A DNA stretch of 13,939 nt from Thalassospiraceae bacterium. GTDB lineage: Bacteria; Pseudomonadota; Alphaproteobacteria; Rhodospirillales; Magnetovibrionaceae. Where the stretch lies: NCBI GenBank assembly GCA_030637205.1, contig DAOVVL010000015.1:1-13939 (forward strand), written 5' to 3'. The notes beneath the pieces are model-generated. The model saw only the letters and a program-made list of their open reading frames with translations, did not search any database and was not told the origin of the DNA. The position numbers were made by a program, and so were the translations under genes. Below are positions 7,093 through 13,939 of this stretch, piece by piece. The stretch's first letter is position 1; each line of letters opens with the position of its first letter.

Positions 7093-7111
7093 TTCACCAA
7101 TGAATTAAGCC

Positions 7112-8137
7112 TTATTTGCCGTAAAGGGCAGGCTCGTAAGATTTGGCGGTATCCAGAAGACCCTGGACCAATTCAGCGCCAACCTGCTCACGCAAGTATT
7201 CCAGCACAGGTTCCTGAGAAACCTTAGCAAACGCAGATTTTTCGCCCATGGTCGTCATGTGGACTTCCACGCCTTTTGCCTTGATCAGGTCGATGTATTT
7301 CTTAGCACCAGCAAGTTTGGCGGTGTTTTCGACGCGGGCTGCCAGGGTGGCAGCTTCAAGAATGATGGCTTTTTCATCATCGGTCAGGCTATTGAAGAAT
7401 TTGTCGTTGATGATGTAAGCGTGAACACCGAGGATATGCTCATCGGTGGACATGTACTTTTGAACGTCCATCAGGTTGTAATCGTAGTTCACCTGAGCCG
7501 GGTTTTCCTGGCCATCGATGACGCCCTGTTTAGCGGCCATGATGATTTCAGAACCAGGCATCGGCGTTGCAGCAGCGCCAAAGGACTGAACGAAACGCAT
7601 GAAGACCGGGCTTTCCATCACGCGTATTTTCAGGCCCTTAAGGTCTGCTGGCGTGCGGATTGGGCGCACGTTGTTGGTGAAGTCACGGAAGCCGTTTTCA
7701 CCCCAAGACATGGTGCGGATGCCGGTGTCTTTGCGCATGTTTTCGGCCAAGTCACCGAAGAACGGGCTGTCGAACACTGCCCAAGCGTGAGCCGAAGACT
7801 TAAACAGGTACGGAACGGACAGCACCTGGATGTTCTTGTAGAAGCCAGCCAGCGCGCCGGTGTCTACCAGGCACACTTCAACAGCACCCTGCTGAACCTG
7901 TTCAGCGCAGGCGCGTTCCGCGCCCAATTGAGCGCTCGGGAACAGTTTGACCTCGATACCGCCTTCGGTCTTGTACTCGACGTGATTCTTAAACGCGACC
8001 AGTGCGTTCCATTCCGGGTTGTCCCCCTGGGGTGCGTTCATGCCGAACTTGATGGATTTAGCAAACGACGGGCTCGCCGCACTCATCATGATTGCAGCAG
8101 CTGCTACAGCCAAGGTCCCTTTAAAAAACATATTCAT
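7112..8137 (-). CDS. TRAP transporter periplasmic solute-binding protein (DctP family)
   Basis: This 341-residue extracytoplasmic receptor captures the solute and delivers it to the permeases. A signal peptide covers residues 1-26: a short basic start, the hydrophobic stretch TLAVAAAAIMMSA, and the AxA-like site SFA before KS. The mature part has the DctP core: LFPSAQLGAER (65-75), GFRDFTNNVRPIRTPADLKG (149-168), then KIRV with R172. R172 is the conserved arginine that in the family bonds the ligand carboxylate, so the solute probably carries a carboxylate. GVIDGQENP (205-213) follows. The exact ligand cannot be deduced; a dicarboxylate is not implied by the family name. AAAGG lies 7 nt before ATG 8137. 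The 196-bp gap to the upstream metallopeptidase gene shows no convincing promoter to my eye, but its length allows a separate one. A terminator-like hairpin follows the gene. Confidence 0.95.
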   Translation of the reverse strand: MNMFFKGTLAVAAAAIMMSAASPSFAKSIKFGMNAPQGDNPEWNALVAFKNHVEYKTEGGIEVKLFPSAQLGAERACAEQVQQGAVEVCLVDTGALAGFYKNIQVLSVPYLFKSSAHAWAVFDSPFFGDLAENMRKDTGIRTMSWGENGFRDFTNNVRPIRTPADLKGLKIRVMESPVFMRFVQSFGAAATPMPGSEIIMAAKQGVIDGQENPAQVNYDYNLMDVQKYMSTDEHILGVHAYIINDKFFNSLTDDEKAIILEAATLAARVENTAKLAGAKKYIDLIKAKGVEVHMTTMGEKSAFAKVSQEPVLEYLREQVGAELVQGLLDTAKSYEPALYGK

Positions 8138-8333
8138 GTTATTGCCTTTCGAATTCTACCTGTCAGATAGGGTGATTGTTATGATCTCGTTATTTCGCAT
8201 TGGCAGGCTATGAGCATTACTGCGGCTTGGCGAATGCAAAGACCTAATAAGGTGATGCCGTATGCGTATAACCCCGCAACATACTAAAAGGTAAAGCTGA
8301 ATCACGTTTTCACCGGGCACATTGTGGGGCAAA

Positions 8334-9863
8334 TTAATCTGCCGGGGACCAGTTTGCAGTGGGATCAACGGGAAACACCGGGCGCGGCATATGCTTAAAG
8401 TCGAAGCGCGATAGAATGGGTGATGTTAGGCCGGGTGTATCGACTTCAATCACTTGCTCAGAAGAGAAGAATTCGTCGAATCCGGCGCGGAAGTGACCGC
8501 GAGATTTCACCACGACCGCCCTTGCTTGTCCGATGTCCAACCCCATCATCTCTAAGAATACCGGATCTGCGCATTGCGTGCGGATTGAAATAATGACCAC
8601 CTGGATGCCGCCCAGGTCAAGAAGTGCGGATGGGCCCAAATTCATCCGGCGGTCAGCGTAGAAACCCCGCCGCCCGACACAGTCCCCATCTTTCAGGCAG
8701 ATGATCTCGGCTTCGGCCTCAAAACGACGCGAAAACTCGTCCGGTTCTTCACGATTAAAGACTGCATTGAAGGTCGCGCCTTCTCCCAGGCTGTGGGCTT
8801 CTGCGGCCAGTGCCGGATCGTAGATAATGCCTACAATCACGTCGGTGGCCTTGGCATTGTGCAAAGCTTCGAGCAACCACATGGTGTTGCCGTTGCCGCC
8901 GCCGCCAGGATTGTCAGCCACATCGGCCAGGATCAGCGCAGGTAAGGAGGCATCGCGTCCTGCCTGAACGACGCGTTCGACGGCATCTTCAAGCGAAGTC
9001 AATTGGGGAATATAGCGCTGGTGGTCCGCCCAGGCTTTTTGGGCGATCTCGCGCGCCAGCGCATCCGCGACACCACCTCCGCACCTTGCGGTCACAATGA
9101 TCGCCAGGCCGTTCTTGGGCGTGTCGCTATAAGCAAAGCCGCCTAGAATAGATACGTTGGCAATGTCCTCAGTAATGAGGGACTGACCAAAGTTTATAAT
9201 GTCCGCATAGGGGCCGGCTTCCGTCAGCAGCGTCACCGTCGGCGGGGTAAGCGGCAGGCGGATAAAGGCCGATTGGGGGCGCATGCCTGCAAACATTTCC
9301 AACAAGATCTCTGCCGTCTCGATGCCGCGCTCGCGCATATCAACGTGAGGATTGGTGCGGTAAGCAACGATCGCATCTGAAGCCTCGACCATACGTTCAG
9401 ACACATTGCCATGCAGATCCAGCGTCGCAACGACAGGAACATCAGGCCCGACAATGGACCGTACCATGTCGAAAATTTCGCCGTCCGGGTCTTTGTTTTC
9501 AGTGGTGATCATGGCGCCATGATTGGAAATATAGACCGCGTCCAGTGGCATGGCTGCACTCAGGCGGCTCTTCATGTCATCAAACGTCGCCTGATAGAAA
9601 GTATGGTCCATTGGCCCGCCTGCCTCGACCAGACCGACCAGAATTGGAACAGGCGTCCAATCGCACCGCGTATTCATGGCGCTAACGAAGCCACGTATTT
9701 CGGCAGGCAACTTGGGATCGGAACTGTTTAAATCTTCAAGGATTTCTCTTCCCGCAAGGTAGACGCGGTTCAGATAATCTTCTTTGGTGGTTAGCGGCGC
9801 GAAGCTATTGCTTTCAAGCATCAGGCCAAGTATGGCAACCCGCCGGGAAGAAGTGCCTGTCAT
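8334..9863 (-). CDS. M81 family metallopeptidase (MlrC / microcystinase C-like)
   Basis: This 509-residue protein is of usual M81 length, with both the N-terminal (DUF1485-type) and C-terminal MlrC domains. The founding member, MlrC of sphingomonads, is a zinc enzyme that cleaves linearised microcystin peptides. Most relatives have no known substrate. Visible hallmarks are an N-terminal LGLMLESNSF (12-21), EAGGPM (80-85), the SNHGAM motif (113-118), DLHGN (149-153) and NPHVD (171-175). D149, H151 and H173 are likely metal ligands. The conserved DVADNPGGGGNGNT (314-327) starts the C-terminal domain. No signal peptide is present, so it is cytoplasmic. It lies 72 bp downstream of the LysR gene on the same strand and ahead of the TRAP genes, suggesting that it acts on the imported solute by hydrolysing an amide-like bond. 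That role is inference. AAGGGG lies 10 nt before the ATG. Confidence 0.93.
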   Translation of the reverse strand: MTGTSSRRVAILGLMLESNSFAPLTTKEDYLNRVYLAGREILEDLNSSDPKLPAEIRGFVSAMNTRCDWTPVPILVGLVEAGGPMDHTFYQATFDDMKSRLSAAMPLDAVYISNHGAMITTENKDPDGEIFDMVRSIVGPDVPVVATLDLHGNVSERMVEASDAIVAYRTNPHVDMRERGIETAEILLEMFAGMRPQSAFIRLPLTPPTVTLLTEAGPYADIINFGQSLITEDIANVSILGGFAYSDTPKNGLAIIVTARCGGGVADALAREIAQKAWADHQRYIPQLTSLEDAVERVVQAGRDASLPALILADVADNPGGGGNGNTMWLLEALHNAKATDVIVGIIYDPALAAEAHSLGEGATFNAVFNREEPDEFSRRFEAEAEIICLKDGDCVGRRGFYADRRMNLGPSALLDLGGIQVVIISIRTQCADPVFLEMMGLDIGQARAVVVKSRGHFRAGFDEFFSSEQVIEVDTPGLTSPILSRFDFKHMPRPVFPVDPTANWSPAD

Positions 9864-9935
9864 GAGATCAAACCCCTTGTTGATGGAGGCTCGACCCTAC
9901 ACCGGCCCGTATACCGTAACCAATGCAAGCTCGGT

Positions 9936-10850
9936 CTAGTGCGATGTCGGTTCGGCATCGTTGAGGAACGTCCAGAACTCCTCGGCAGCCCGAGGGAGAG
10001 GCTCAAGCGACCGGAAAACCCGGATATCGACGGGAATGGACCAAGTATCATCCCCCGATAGCACCAAGGCGCCGCTATCGAGTTCGTTCAAAATCTGACT
10101 TTCTGGCAGCCAGGCAAGCCCCCGACCTTCCCGGCTCATGGTTTTCAACACACCGGCCAGATGGGATTCAAATACCCGGTCTAACTCGGGTCTATCGGAG
10201 TGATTGGCCAACATAAAATCGACCGCGCGTCCAATCGCGGACGTTTCCGCATAGGCCAGATACGCCAACGGTTTTTTTGTCGATCCCGGCAAGAATTGCG
10301 ATGCGTTGCCCTTTTTGTCTGGCGCTGAGACAGGCAACAGTCGGTCCTCGCTCACCTTCAGCGAAACAAAGTGGTCTTCGGGAAGGTTGATTGATACGGA
10401 AGGATGCGTGTGGCAAAGCATGAAGTGGCATTCGCCGCGCAGCAGCGCCTGGACGCAATTTCCGACTTGATTGGAATCGAGCCGGGTTTGCAAAATTCCC
10501 ATATGCTCTTCTGTATTGCGGATCCAACTGGGGAAAAAAGTCAGAGACAAGCTGTGGGTGGCGGAAAAGGAAATAGTGTTTGCCGTGCTGTTGCCCGTTT
10601 GGCGGATGTCTTCGCGTCCTTGAAATAGGCGGCGCAAGACCTCTTCGGCGATGGGACGAAATTGCTCACCCGCACGAGTGAGCGAAATCGGTTGTTTTGA
10701 GCGGTCGAACATCGTCGCGCCGACCCATTCCTCAAGCGCCTTGATGCGGCGGCTGAAAGCGGGCTGGGTCGTCGCGCGTACTTCTGCCGAACGCGAAAAG
10801 TTGCGCGTGTCGACCAAGCACAAAAAATCCTCAAGCCACTTAATTTCCAT
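9936..10850 (-). CDS. LysR family transcriptional regulator
   Basis: This 304-residue DNA-binding regulator has an N-terminal winged helix-turn-helix (residues 1-60; W5-L6-E7-D8-F9, then NFSRSAEVRATTQPAFSRRIKALEEWVG at 17-44, and LTRAGEQF) and a C-terminal periplasmic-binding-protein-like effector domain. LysR proteins normally act as tetramers and activate divergent neighbours when a pathway metabolite binds. I start at ATG 10850, where homology begins (MEIKWLEDFL). The longer frame from 10913 would add 21 residues not typical of the family. The gene is divergent from the aldehyde dehydrogenase gene and co-directional with the M81-TRAP run. A dyad with the LysR T-N11-A pattern lies in the divergent gap. 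It is the only regulator in the window and probably controls both arms. Confidence 0.93.
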   Translation of the reverse strand: MEIKWLEDFLCLVDTRNFSRSAEVRATTQPAFSRRIKALEEWVGATMFDRSKQPISLTRAGEQFRPIAEEVLRRLFQGREDIRQTGNSTANTISFSATHSLSLTFFPSWIRNTEEHMGILQTRLDSNQVGNCVQALLRGECHFMLCHTHPSVSINLPEDHFVSLKVSEDRLLPVSAPDKKGNASQFLPGSTKKPLAYLAYAETSAIGRAVDFMLANHSDRPELDRVFESHLAGVLKTMSREGRGLAWLPESQILNELDSGALVLSGDDTWSIPVDIRVFRSLEPLPRAAEEFWTFLNDAEPTSH

Positions 10851-10927
10851 CGAAAATGTCCAGAACAAATGGGTGCATGCGAGCCTTAAGCAGCAGATTA
10901 CACGTGTTTTCACTTATCCACAAAGAA

Positions 10928-10944
10928 CATGCGTAACCGGCATG
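10928..10944. promoter_or_regulatory. Candidate LysR-type binding site (CATGC-N7-GCATG)
   Basis: The sequence CATGCGTAACCGGCATG lies in the LysR/ALDH divergent gap, 78 bp from the LysR start and about 103 bp from the ALDH start. It is a 5-bp dyad with 7 bp between the arms, and its T10930 and A10942 satisfy the T-N11-A consensus of LysR boxes. The half-site CATGCG also occurs at 10876-10881, 52 bp away (about five helical turns), and GCATGAC (10940-10946) recurs at 11002-11008. The repeats are seen directly; the binding role is inference. Confidence 0.42.
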
Positions 10945-10967
10945 ACTTCATCACCAAATAACATTCG

Positions 10968-10996
10968 TCAGATCGCTGAAAACCCGCAATTATAAA
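10968..10996 (+). promoter_or_regulatory. Weak candidate promoter for the ALDH-GMC operon
   Basis: TATAAA at 10991-10996 is a good -10-like hexamer. With a 17-bp spacer the -35 position would be TCAGAT (10968-10973), which is a poor match. A good -10 with a poor -35 suits a promoter that needs an activator such as the divergent LysR protein, whose candidate site lies about 25 bp further upstream. The assignment is tentative. Confidence 0.28.
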
Positions 10997-11037
10997 GGGC
11001 AGCATGACATTCAAGCCACTGTGGAGCAGTGTGGTAT

Positions 11038-11042
11038 GGAGG
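11038..11042 (+). promoter_or_regulatory. Shine-Dalgarno site deciding a GTG start for the ALDH gene
   Basis: GGAGG, extending to GGAGGA, sits 5 nt before GTG 11048 and is the strongest ribosome site in the window. It favours GTG 11048 over the in-frame ATG 11036, which overlaps this site and has only GGAG 9 nt upstream, and over GTG 11021. Confidence 0.6.
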
Positions 11043-11047
11043 ACAAC

Positions 11048-12493
11048 GTGAACACAGAAATCAGGTCTTACTGGAAAAACTACATTAACGGCGAGTTTGT
11101 CGACGGCTCTGGCGGTGAACGTATCACGGTAAGCAATCCGGCCACGAACGAACCGATCGCCGAAGTCGCGCGCGCCACCCCTGCTGATGTGGACAAAGCT
11201 GTGGCTGCTGCACGCAGGGCATTCGAAAGCCGCGAGTTATTGGAAATGCGTCCCCACCAGCGCGGCGAGATGATGTTCGAAATATCGCGGCAACTTGACA
11301 AGTTGGCCGATGAAATTGCTACGCTTGAATGTTTGGATAACGGCAAGACCCTAGCCGCTGGCCGTGGAGATGTCGCACTGACACAGCGTTACCTCAGTTA
11401 TTACGGCGGCATGGCCGATAAACTTGAGGGCCGACAGATTCCGTTGGGCGAAGGGCTGCTTGATTACACCGTTCATATGCCGTTCGGCGTGTCTGCGCAG
11501 ATCGTGCCGTGGAACGGCCCGCTACCGGTGGGCGCACGCTCGATTGCATGCGCCCTGGTCACGGGCAACACGGTGGTACTTAAATCTCCGGAAGATTCGC
11601 CCCTGAGCCTGTTCGCCTTCGCCGAGGCATGTGAAAAAGCAGGTGTACCAAAAGGTGCCGTAAACATCCTTTGCGGTTATGGCTACGATGCAGGAGCTGC
11701 GCTTGCCGCGCACGAAGATATTGATCACATTGTGTTCACTGGATCGGTTGAAACTGGCAAAAGCGTGCTGCGGTCCGCTGCCGAAAGGATTATCCCATGT
11801 GTGATGGAACTGGGCGGCAAGTCAGCAGGCATCGTCTATGCGGATGCGGATTTAGAGCAAACGGCGAAAAGCGCCGCACGCGGCATCTTTCATCATGCAG
11901 GACAAATTTGTTCCGCCGGATCACGGCTGATTGTTCACCGCTCTATCCATGATGAGCTTGTTGCGCGCCTCAAAGCCGAAGCAGAAGCCCTCACCGTTGG
12001 CCCCGGTATCGATGGCTGCACCATGGGGCCGCTGATCTCCGCCAAGCAATTGGACACCGTTGAAGGCTTGTGCCATGTCGGCGTTGATGAAGGGGCGACC
12101 CTTATTACTGGCGGTGCGCGTCTTCCTGAAACGCCCGGCCACTTTATGGCGCCGACCATCTTTACCGATGTGCGACCCGACATGCGTATCGCCCAGGAAG
12201 AGTTCTTTGGCCCGGTTGTCGTTGTGATTCCCTTCGACACTCCCGAGGAAGCCATCGCAATCGCCAACGGAACCGATTTCGGTTTGGCATCCGGCGTTTA
12301 TACCCGCGACTTGACGTTGGCGCATTGGACCGCCGATCGCCTGATCGCCGGACAGGTTTACGTCAATGAATGGTGGGCCGGCGGTGTTGAAACGCCATTT
12401 GGCGGCACCAAGCGTTCCGGTTATGGGCGCGAAAAGGGCCAGGAAGCCCTGCTCGGTTATGTCCAGACCAAAAATGTAGGCATTCGTCTCTAA
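11048..12493 (+). CDS. NAD(P)-dependent aldehyde dehydrogenase
   Basis: This 481-residue cytoplasmic enzyme of the ALDH superfamily oxidises an aldehyde to the carboxylic acid. The fold signatures are all present: YINGEFVDG near the N-terminus, VPWNGPL with the oxyanion-hole N156, KSPEDSP with K179 for the cofactor, GSVETGK (232-238), ELGGKSAG with general base E254, and the catalytic C288 in GQICSAGSR. EEFFGPVV and PFGGTKRSGYGREKG complete the C-terminal part. The closest general types are betaine-aldehyde and related broad dehydrogenases, but specificity cannot be read reliably. The start is GTG 11048 on the strength of the ribosome site; ATG 11036 would add four residues. The GMC dehydrogenase follows after 2 bp, so this enzyme probably consumes the aldehyde that dehydrogenase makes. 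Confidence 0.96.
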   Translation: MNTEIRSYWKNYINGEFVDGSGGERITVSNPATNEPIAEVARATPADVDKAVAAARRAFESRELLEMRPHQRGEMMFEISRQLDKLADEIATLECLDNGKTLAAGRGDVALTQRYLSYYGGMADKLEGRQIPLGEGLLDYTVHMPFGVSAQIVPWNGPLPVGARSIACALVTGNTVVLKSPEDSPLSLFAFAEACEKAGVPKGAVNILCGYGYDAGAALAAHEDIDHIVFTGSVETGKSVLRSAAERIIPCVMELGGKSAGIVYADADLEQTAKSAARGIFHHAGQICSAGSRLIVHRSIHDELVARLKAEAEALTVGPGIDGCTMGPLISAKQLDTVEGLCHVGVDEGATLITGGARLPETPGHFMAPTIFTDVRPDMRIAQEEFFGPVVVVIPFDTPEEAIAIANGTDFGLASGVYTRDLTLAHWTADRLIAGQVYVNEWWAGGVETPFGGTKRSGYGREKGQEALLGYVQTKNVGIRL

Positions 12494-12495
12494 AC

Positions 12496-13939
12496 ATGAC
12501 CGATACATTTGACTACATCGTTATTGGATCTGGAACATCGGGTTCGGTAGTCGCTGGACGTCTGTCGGAAATGGGAACCGGCACGCTTTGTGTGTTAGAG
12601 GCCGGACCGCCCGACCGGAACCCGTTTATTCATATTCCGGCTGCCGTAGTTTATACGCTCAGCAATCCCAAAATTAACTGGATGTACAAAACCGAACCCA
12701 GTTGGGGGACGGCTGGACGCAGCATCATCCAGTCGCGTGGCAAAACCCTTGGCGGTTCTGGCTCAATTAATGGCCACATTTACACCCGCGGCCACCGATC
12801 CGATTTTGACGCATGGGCGGATATGGGCAATTCCGGTTGGGGTTATGCCGATGTGTTGCCTTATTTCAAACGCAACGAACAACGCATAGGCGAAGGCGAT
12901 GATCGCTATCGTGGCCGCAAAGGCCCCTTCACCATCACCGATATCGATGAAACCGACCCGCTGTGCGATGCCTTTATGGAAGGCGCCCAATCGCTCGGCA
13001 TTCCACGAAATCCCGATTATAACGGCGAAGTTCAGGACGGCATCGGCTATGTGCAGCGAAGCATCCACCATGGCCGCAGGGTCAGCCCGGCGCGGGCCTT
13101 TCTTTACCCAGCCGTTAAACGTGGCAATGTGGATCTGCGCACCGAAGCGCATGTCATGAAGATTATTTTTGAAGGCAAGCGCGCCGTTGGCGTTTGCTAT
13201 CGCAGGCATGGCCGCGACGAGACTGTCTTTGCGAAAAAGGAAATCATCTTGTGTGGCGGTGCCATCGCATCACCGCAGTTGCTGCAAATTTCGGGCATCG
13301 GTTCGCCAGAGCATCTGCAGAAAATCGGTGTATCTGTCGTGCATACACTGCCCGGGGTCGGTGAAAATCTGCGCGATCATTATGCGGCGCGCATCGTTTC
13401 ACGCATCCACGGACTGCAAACGATAAACGAGCGCGTGCGCGGACTGAACCTGATCAAGGAAGTCGTCCGTTACGCCCTGACCCGGCGCGGTGCATTGGCG
13501 TTGACGCCAACGCTGGTCTACTGCTTTTGGAAATCCGATGAAAGCCTGGACCATGGTGACATTCAGGTCTCCTTCACACCGGCCAGTTATCCCGAAGGCA
13601 TCTGGTCGGGATTGGACAATTTTCCCGGCGCCACCATGGCCTGCTGGCAACAGCGCCCCAAGAGCAAGGGCTACGTGCGAGCGCGCTCAGCCGATCCTTT
13701 TGAGCACCCGGAGTTCCAGCCCAACTATCTGGCCCACCCCGAAGACCAGCGCTTAATTGTCGCCGCCATGCGTTTGGGCCGCAGACTGATCAATAGCGGC
13801 CCCTTTGCCCCATACCTAGAAAAAGAAATCTGGCCCGGCGAGGCGACGCAAAGCGACGAAGCGCTTTTGGAACATGCGCGCCAGACCGCAAACACTACCT
13901 ATCATCCAATGGGCACCTGCCGCATGGGCCCGGTTGACC
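12496..13939 (+). CDS. GMC family FAD-dependent oxidoreductase (alcohol/choline dehydrogenase-like), 3' end outside the window
   Basis: This flavoprotein oxidises a primary alcohol to an aldehyde, passing electrons to oxygen or the respiratory chain. The 481 visible residues show the dinucleotide loop GSGTSG (11-16), E35 for the FAD ribose (VLEAG), the GMC-1 signature RGKTLGGSGSINGHIY (81-96), and the GMC-2 signature GAIASPQLLQISGIG (255-269). Near the right edge, YHPMGTCRMG contains the catalytic H470. The last 50-60 residues, with the second active-site His/Asn, are cut off. There is no signal peptide. It resembles BetA and the many uncharacterised GMC alcohol dehydrogenases of marine alphaproteobacteria. 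A betaine pathway is possible, but nothing specific to choline is visible and BetT/BetI partners are absent. Its start lies 2 bp after the ALDH stop, so the two genes are co-transcribed and very probably catalyse successive steps. Confidence 0.95.
   Translation, partial: MTDTFDYIVIGSGTSGSVVAGRLSEMGTGTLCVLEAGPPDRNPFIHIPAAVVYTLSNPKINWMYKTEPSWGTAGRSIIQSRGKTLGGSGSINGHIYTRGHRSDFDAWADMGNSGWGYADVLPYFKRNEQRIGEGDDRYRGRKGPFTITDIDETDPLCDAFMEGAQSLGIPRNPDYNGEVQDGIGYVQRSIHHGRRVSPARAFLYPAVKRGNVDLRTEAHVMKIIFEGKRAVGVCYRRHGRDETVFAKKEIILCGGAIASPQLLQISGIGSPEHLQKIGVSVVHTLPGVGENLRDHYAARIVSRIHGLQTINERVRGLNLIKEVVRYALTRRGALALTPTLVYCFWKSDESLDHGDIQVSFTPASYPEGIWSGLDNFPGATMACWQQRPKSKGYVRARSADPFEHPEFQPNYLAHPEDQRLIVAAMRLGRRLINSGPFAPYLEKEIWPGEATQSDEALLEHARQTANTTYHPMGTCRMGPVD

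Noticed and set aside
7259..8170. A 303-codon open frame on the plus strand opposite the TRAP binding-protein gene
   Set aside because: It is antisense to a certain gene with a signal peptide and family motifs. The predicted protein has no family features.
8156..8368. A 70-codon minus-strand frame between the M81 and TRAP binding-protein genes
   Set aside because: It overlaps the 3' end of the M81 gene and the ribosome-site region of the next gene, and its sequence shows no protein-like features.
11048..13939. Choline-to-betaine pathway (betB-betA)
   Set aside because: The gene pair has the right families and order, but there is no BetI-type repressor or choline transporter, the regulator is of LysR type, and nothing in the residues singles out choline. 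Kept only as an alternative.

Overview
The window looks like chromosomal DNA of a free-living alphaproteobacterium, probably of the Rhodospirillales/marine type. This is inferred from the fused CysNC sulfate-activation enzyme, a complete TRAP (binding-protein-dependent secondary) transporter, the high density of GMC, ALDH and LysR genes, and moderate-to-high GC coding sequence. No rRNA, tRNA, insertion sequence, CRISPR array or phage gene is visible.

Layout. (1) Positions 1-2314, minus strand: sulfate assimilation operon cysD-cysNC. cysNC is cut by the left edge just as its APS-kinase domain begins. (2) 2315-3003: a long intergenic stretch. It holds an AT-rich palindrome cluster upstream of cysD, a roughly 160-bp block of related inverted repeats, and a candidate promoter with a 15-bp dyad in front of the next gene. 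(3) 3004-4146, plus strand: a fold-type III PLP enzyme of the D-threonine aldolase/D-serine dehydratase family. (4) 4170-10850, minus strand: a co-directional run in transcription order of a LysR regulator, an M81 (MlrC-like) metallopeptidase, TRAP binding protein, TRAP small permease, TRAP large permease, and an ornithine cyclodeaminase/mu-crystallin family imine reductase. A hairpin with a T-run lies between the TRAP binding protein and the permeases. (5) 11048-13939, plus strand, divergent from the LysR gene: an NAD(P)-dependent aldehyde dehydrogenase followed 2 bp later by a GMC-family flavin alcohol dehydrogenase that runs off the right edge.

How the genes may work together (inference). 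The TRAP system would import a small carboxylated solute. The M81 enzyme could hydrolyse an amide or peptide-like bond. The PLP enzyme and the imine reductase could interconvert hydroxy-amino acids, imines and amino acids. The GMC and ALDH enzymes would oxidise an alcohol through an aldehyde to an acid. The LysR protein, sitting between the two arms, is the obvious candidate regulator. The substrate cannot be read from the sequence. The most interesting idea is that the PLP lyase and the neighbouring iminosuccinate-reductase-like protein form a two-step route from a D-hydroxy-amino acid to an L-amino acid, related to but distinct from the known beta-hydroxyaspartate cycle.
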